A stretch of 64,000 nucleotides of DNA from the NCBI RefSeq assembly GCF_021026195.1, contig NZ_JAJNCT010000021.1:1-64000 (forward strand), written 5' to 3'. A program made the translations under genes and the position numbers. Position 1 is the first letter of the stretch. Every line of letters begins with the position of its first letter. The stretch is from Comamonas koreensis. Its GTDB lineage: Bacteria; Pseudomonadota; Gammaproteobacteria; Burkholderiales; Burkholderiaceae_C. Positions 61,307 to 64,000 of the stretch are shown here, in pieces. The notes below the pieces were generated by a model. It was not told where the DNA came from. It saw only the letters and a list, made by a program, of their open reading frames with translations, and ran no database searches.

Positions 61307-62218
61307 TCAATGCTTGCCGAGATCGACCGTCTGGACCAGAAAATCAAGAAAAGCGCGCACGCGCAGCGGCAGATAGCCGCCTTGGCCGACATAGACGGCG
61401 TGTACCTCTTCGATATCGCCCGGATTGCAGTCTTCAAGAACCGGTAGCAGGCGGCCTGCAGCCACGTCCTCGCGTACCTGGAAAGCGGCCAGACGCGCCA
61501 AACCCAGCCCCGCCAGCGCCAGCTGCCGCAAGGCTTCGCCGTCACTGGCCTGCGCATTGCCATTGATGGGAAGGACGGCATCTTCACCAGCGTGCCGCAG
61601 CGGCCAGCCCGGTTGCGCCCGGGCGTAGTTTGCGCCCAGGCGGTTGTGGTGTTCCAGTTCCTGCGGCGTGGTGGGCATGCTATGGCGGGCCAGATAGCTG
61701 GGCGCCCCCACAATCAGCATGCGTGTGCCGCCCAACTTTCGCGCCACCAGGTTGGAATCCTTCATCGGCCCGGCACGCACGGCCACATCGGTACGCTGCT
61801 CCAGGATGTCGATCACCGCATCGGTCAATACGATATCCAAGGTCACGTCGGGATGGGATGCCAGAAAGGCCGGCGCGAGCGGCAGCAGAAAATGGTGGCC
61901 GAAGGGGACGTTGGCATTGACGCGCAGCCGGCCGCGCGGCGCAGTGTGCGTACTGGCGCAATGCTCTGCCTCTTCCAGATCGGCCAGGATACGCACCCCG
62001 CGCTCGTAGAAAACGCAGCCTTCGGGCGTGAGCTGGAGCTGCCGGGTCGACCGGTTCACCAGCCTGGTGCCCAGCCGCTGTTCCAGGCGCGCTACCAACT
62101 TGCTGACTGCAGAAGGCGTCATGCCAAAGGCGCGCGCAGCGGCGGAGAAGCCCCCCGATTCGATCACGCGCACAAATACCTCCAGTTCGCCGGAGCGATT
62201 GACTTCCAGACGCGCCAT
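61307..62218 (-). CDS. LysR-family regulator divergent from an SGNH hydrolase
   Basis: A 303-residue LysR regulator. The helix-turn-helix is FVRVIESGGFSAAARAFGMTPSAVSKLVARLEQRLG, followed by the co-inducer domain GRLRVNANVPFGHHFLLPLAPAFL. An AAGGAGG ribosome site lies a few bases before ATG 62218. Two TGAATTCA palindromes stand in front of the divergent hydrolase gene. Likely controls that gene. Confidence 0.9.
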   Translation of the reverse strand: MARLEVNRSGELEVFVRVIESGGFSAAARAFGMTPSAVSKLVARLEQRLGTRLVNRSTRQLQLTPEGCVFYERGVRILADLEEAEHCASTHTAPRGRLRVNANVPFGHHFLLPLAPAFLASHPDVTLDIVLTDAVIDILEQRTDVAVRAGPMKDSNLVARKLGGTRMLIVGAPSYLARHSMPTTPQELEHHNRLGANYARAQPGWPLRHAGEDAVLPINGNAQASDGEALRQLALAGLGLARLAAFQVREDVAAGRLLPVLEDCNPGDIEEVHAVYVGQGGYLPLRVRAFLDFLVQTVDLGKH

Positions 62219-62283
62219 GCGGGCCTCCTTGATGAGATCAATTCACAAATGATGTTCTTGCGGCCAGTCTATGCTAATCTGGT

Positions 62284-62324
62284 CTTTGAATTCATCATCC
62301 GTTCTTCCAAGGACTTTGAATTCA
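62284..62324. promoter_or_regulatory. Direct repeat of CTTTGAATTCA in the LysR/hydrolase gap
   Basis: CTTTGAATTCA occurs at 62284-62294 and 62314-62324, exactly 30 bp apart (three DNA turns). Each contains the palindrome TGAATTCA. The second copy ends five bases before the hydrolase ATG. Use as a LysR-type operator is inferred. Confidence 0.6.
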
Positions 62325-62329
62325 CTCAT

Positions 62330-63673
62330 ATGACAAGACTGACTGTGCCGCTCGCAAGCGCAGAAGCCGCCGCGATGCTGGCGTTGACCCTCGCGCTGGG
62401 CGCCGTGCCCCTCGTGCCTGCACGGGCAGCGGATGCTGCTCCCGGCAACCGCTGGGTGGCCACCTGGCAGGCCAGCCCGCAGCCCGTGTGGGGCACGGAT
62501 TTTCTGTTTCCGACCCATCTTCCGGCCGCGTTGCATGCGCAAACCGTGCGCCAGGTGGCGCGCATCAGCCTGGGTGGCGAGCGCTTGCGCATCGTGCTGT
62601 CCAACACCTACGGCAAGCAACCGCTCTTCGTGGGCAAGGCGACGGTAGCCCGTTTTCGGGAGACCGGCGCCGCTGGCGCGGTCACCGAGGGCAGCCTGCG
62701 GGCCGTCAGTTTTGGTGGCCAGGAGGGCGTGACGATACCGCCGGGGGCCTCCTGGGTCAGCGATCCGGTGGCGCTCCCGGTGCCGGCGCTGTCTCAGGTG
62801 GTGGTGAGCCTGTACCTGCCCCAGCCCACGCCGATCAGCACGTTCCACTGGGATGGCCGCCAGACGGGCTGGATCGTGTCTGGCGATCAAACCCAGGCGG
62901 TCAGCCTGCAGATCACCGATCCCGACAGGCAAAGCACCACGGCCCGGCCGTTGCTGACGGGGATAGCGGTGGAGGCCGGGCCGGCCTCGCATGCTGTGGC
63001 GGTGCTGGGTGATTCCATCACCGATGGCGCCACAGCCAGCCTGGACAAGGACAGCCGCTGGCCGGACTTTCTGGCTGCCAGGCTGGCGCCGCATGGCGTG
63101 GCAGTGGTCAATGCTGGTATCTCAGGGGCAAGGTTGTTGTCCGATGGCATGGGCGCCAATGCGCTGGCGCGGCTGGAGCGTGATGTGCTGGCGCAACCGG
63201 GGGTGCGAAGCGTCATCGTGCTGCTGGGTATCAACGACATAGCCTGGCCCGGTACCGCATTTGCAAAGCATGCAGAGCCGCCCACCCTGGCATCCCTGAC
63301 CGCGGGCTACCGCCAATTGATAGCACAAGCGCACAGCCGGGGCATCCGCGTTCTCGGTGCCACCCTGACGCCATTCGAGGGCGCATTGCCCGGCACACCG
63401 CTTGCCGATTACTACCAACCCGGCAAGGACGCGCTGCGTGCGCAGGTGAACGACTGGATCCGCCACAGCGGAGCCTTCGACGCCGTCATCGATTTTGACG
63501 CGGCGTTGCGCGATCCAGCCAATCCGGCACGCATCGCCGCGCGATTCGACTCGGGAGACCATTTGCACCCCGGCGATGCAGGCCATAGAGCCATGGCCGA
63601 TGCCGTTGCGCTCGATGCCCTGCTACCGGGCCTGGAGTCAAACGCCGATGGTGCGTTGCCGCAGGCGCGCTAG
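62330..63673 (+). CDS. Secreted SGNH/GDSL hydrolase
   Basis: A 447-residue exported esterase-type enzyme. After the signal peptide (cleavage near ARAAD) comes an N-terminal domain of about 180 residues, then the SGNH blocks: GDSITDG with the nucleophile Ser229, a central block near GISGARLL (Gly), LLGINDIAWPG (Asn) and the C-terminal DSGDHLHPGDAGH (Asp-x-x-His). The substrate may be an acylated polysaccharide or lipid; this cannot be told from sequence. ATG 62330 follows the direct repeat; the longer upstream frame only shadows the LysR gene. Confidence 0.86.
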   Translation: MTRLTVPLASAEAAAMLALTLALGAVPLVPARAADAAPGNRWVATWQASPQPVWGTDFLFPTHLPAALHAQTVRQVARISLGGERLRIVLSNTYGKQPLFVGKATVARFRETGAAGAVTEGSLRAVSFGGQEGVTIPPGASWVSDPVALPVPALSQVVVSLYLPQPTPISTFHWDGRQTGWIVSGDQTQAVSLQITDPDRQSTTARPLLTGIAVEAGPASHAVAVLGDSITDGATASLDKDSRWPDFLAARLAPHGVAVVNAGISGARLLSDGMGANALARLERDVLAQPGVRSVIVLLGINDIAWPGTAFAKHAEPPTLASLTAGYRQLIAQAHSRGIRVLGATLTPFEGALPGTPLADYYQPGKDALRAQVNDWIRHSGAFDAVIDFDAALRDPANPARIAARFDSGDHLHPGDAGHRAMADAVALDALLPGLESNADGALPQAR

Positions 63674-63748
63674 CCATCGCTATGCGGTGTTGTCCGTTGC
63701 GGCTCGCACTTCTGCTGCTGCGCCTGGCCCTGCATGCGCTGCGGGCAG

Positions 63749-64000
63749 TCAGAGCAACAGCCGCACCAACAGGCCGGTAAAGCCCGCAGCCACAATCACA
63801 TACACCACATTGACCCGGTAGCGGAGCAAGGCAATGGCCGCTGCCAGCCCGATGGCCATCGATGCCCCATCCAGGCTTCCCGCGAAGCCCTGGGGCCACA
63901 GCACATGGTAGGCAAAGAAGACAGCCAGATTCACGATGACACCGACAACGGCTGCAGTGATGCCCACCAATGGCGCGGTGAACTTCAGGTTGCCGTGGGT
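63749..64000 (-). CDS. chrA: Chromate transporter, C-terminal part (truncated by window end)
   Basis: The C-terminal 83 residues of a membrane protein that continues past the window edge. The visible end (LKFTAPLVGITAAVVGVIVNLAVFFAYHVLWPQGFAG) matches the last segments of ChrA-type chromate efflux proteins. The family is judged by resemblance in a short C-terminal piece, so this is a moderate-confidence call. Convergent with the SGNH hydrolase gene. Confidence 0.68.
   Translation of the reverse strand, partial: THGNLKFTAPLVGITAAVVGVIVNLAVFFAYHVLWPQGFAGSLDGASMAIGLAAAIALLRYRVNVVYVIVAAGFTGLLVRLLL

Noticed and set aside
61124-61447. 107-residue frame upstream of the LysR gene on the plus strand
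   Set aside because: No ribosome site and it runs into the real LysR gene on the other strand; no recognisable features.
61592-62329. Long N-terminal extension of the SGNH hydrolase frame
   Set aside because: It only overlaps the divergent LysR gene. The hydrolase signal peptide begins at ATG 62330.
1-64000. CRISPR arrays, insertion sequences, prophage or tRNA-linked integration sites
   Set aside because: I looked for regularly spaced repeats, transposase motifs and terminal repeats, and tRNA-like cloverleaf signals and saw none. A repeat search and tRNAscan would be needed for certainty.

Overview
The window looks like a chromosomal segment of a Comamonadaceae betaproteobacterium, most likely Comamonas or a close relative. 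This rests on the 5S rRNA sequence, the high GC content with long antisense open frames, the glnA-ntrB-ntrC order, and the mix of LysR/EamA pairs, a DAACS carboxylate carrier and betaproteobacterial secreted proteins. The genus is inferred; no database was searched.

Layout. 1-467: end of an rRNA operon (23S tail, 5S rRNA, terminator). 512-5304: housekeeping and envelope genes (rsuA, a YVTN propeller, a NodB-fold deacetylase, a sterol-desaturase-type hydroxylase, an EI24 membrane protein). 5345-10690: nitrogen-control block, with NtrC sites and a sigma-54 promoter ahead of glnA, a small periplasmic protein, then ntrB and ntrC. 10765-14277: an unknown protein, a dicarboxylate symporter and exonuclease III. 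14391-16190: a two-gene AbiEii-like nucleotidyltransferase/winged-helix unit behind a perfect inverted repeat. 16292-18256: an SLC13 permease and a nitroreductase.

18272-24176 (minus strand) is a biotin-linked operon: bioM, bioN, bioY, then an acyl-CoA ligase and a degenerate thiolase, recalling yhfU-yhfT-yhfS of Bacillus, and an AAA ATPase. 24858-27366: a 55-residue membrane peptide with a strong ribosome site, an orphan MetQ-like binding protein, and a leucine-rich-repeat protein kinase. 27436-32610: periplasmic copper resistance. 32742-36042: a class-III aminotransferase and an APH-type kinase opposite a GntR regulator, probably for catabolism of an amino alcohol such as hydroxylysine.

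36286-44401 is the strongest candidate for an undescribed system. It has an FNR-type site, a large secreted protein that ends like an autotransporter passenger but carries a CTERM-type sorting tail in place of the barrel, and then SapC, GNAT, fatty-acyl-AMP ligase, acyl carrier protein, SDR and cytochrome P450 genes on one strand. The ligase, carrier, reductase and P450 form a plausible acyl-carrier-bound fatty-acid tailoring line.

44569-55968: a MocR regulator with an operator at its own start codon, a HipH/YjjJ-type HipA kinase, LysR/EamA pairs, a serine hydrolase, and small GNAT, GFA and cupin genes. 56259-58056: a secreted beta-helix protein and a second CTERM protein in tandem. 58159-60855: an Nramp transporter, a small membrane protein and a ferritin-like Tat lipoprotein. 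61307-64000: a LysR regulator opposite an SGNH hydrolase, and the 3' part of a chromate transporter. No insertion sequence, tRNA, CRISPR array or prophage was recognised.
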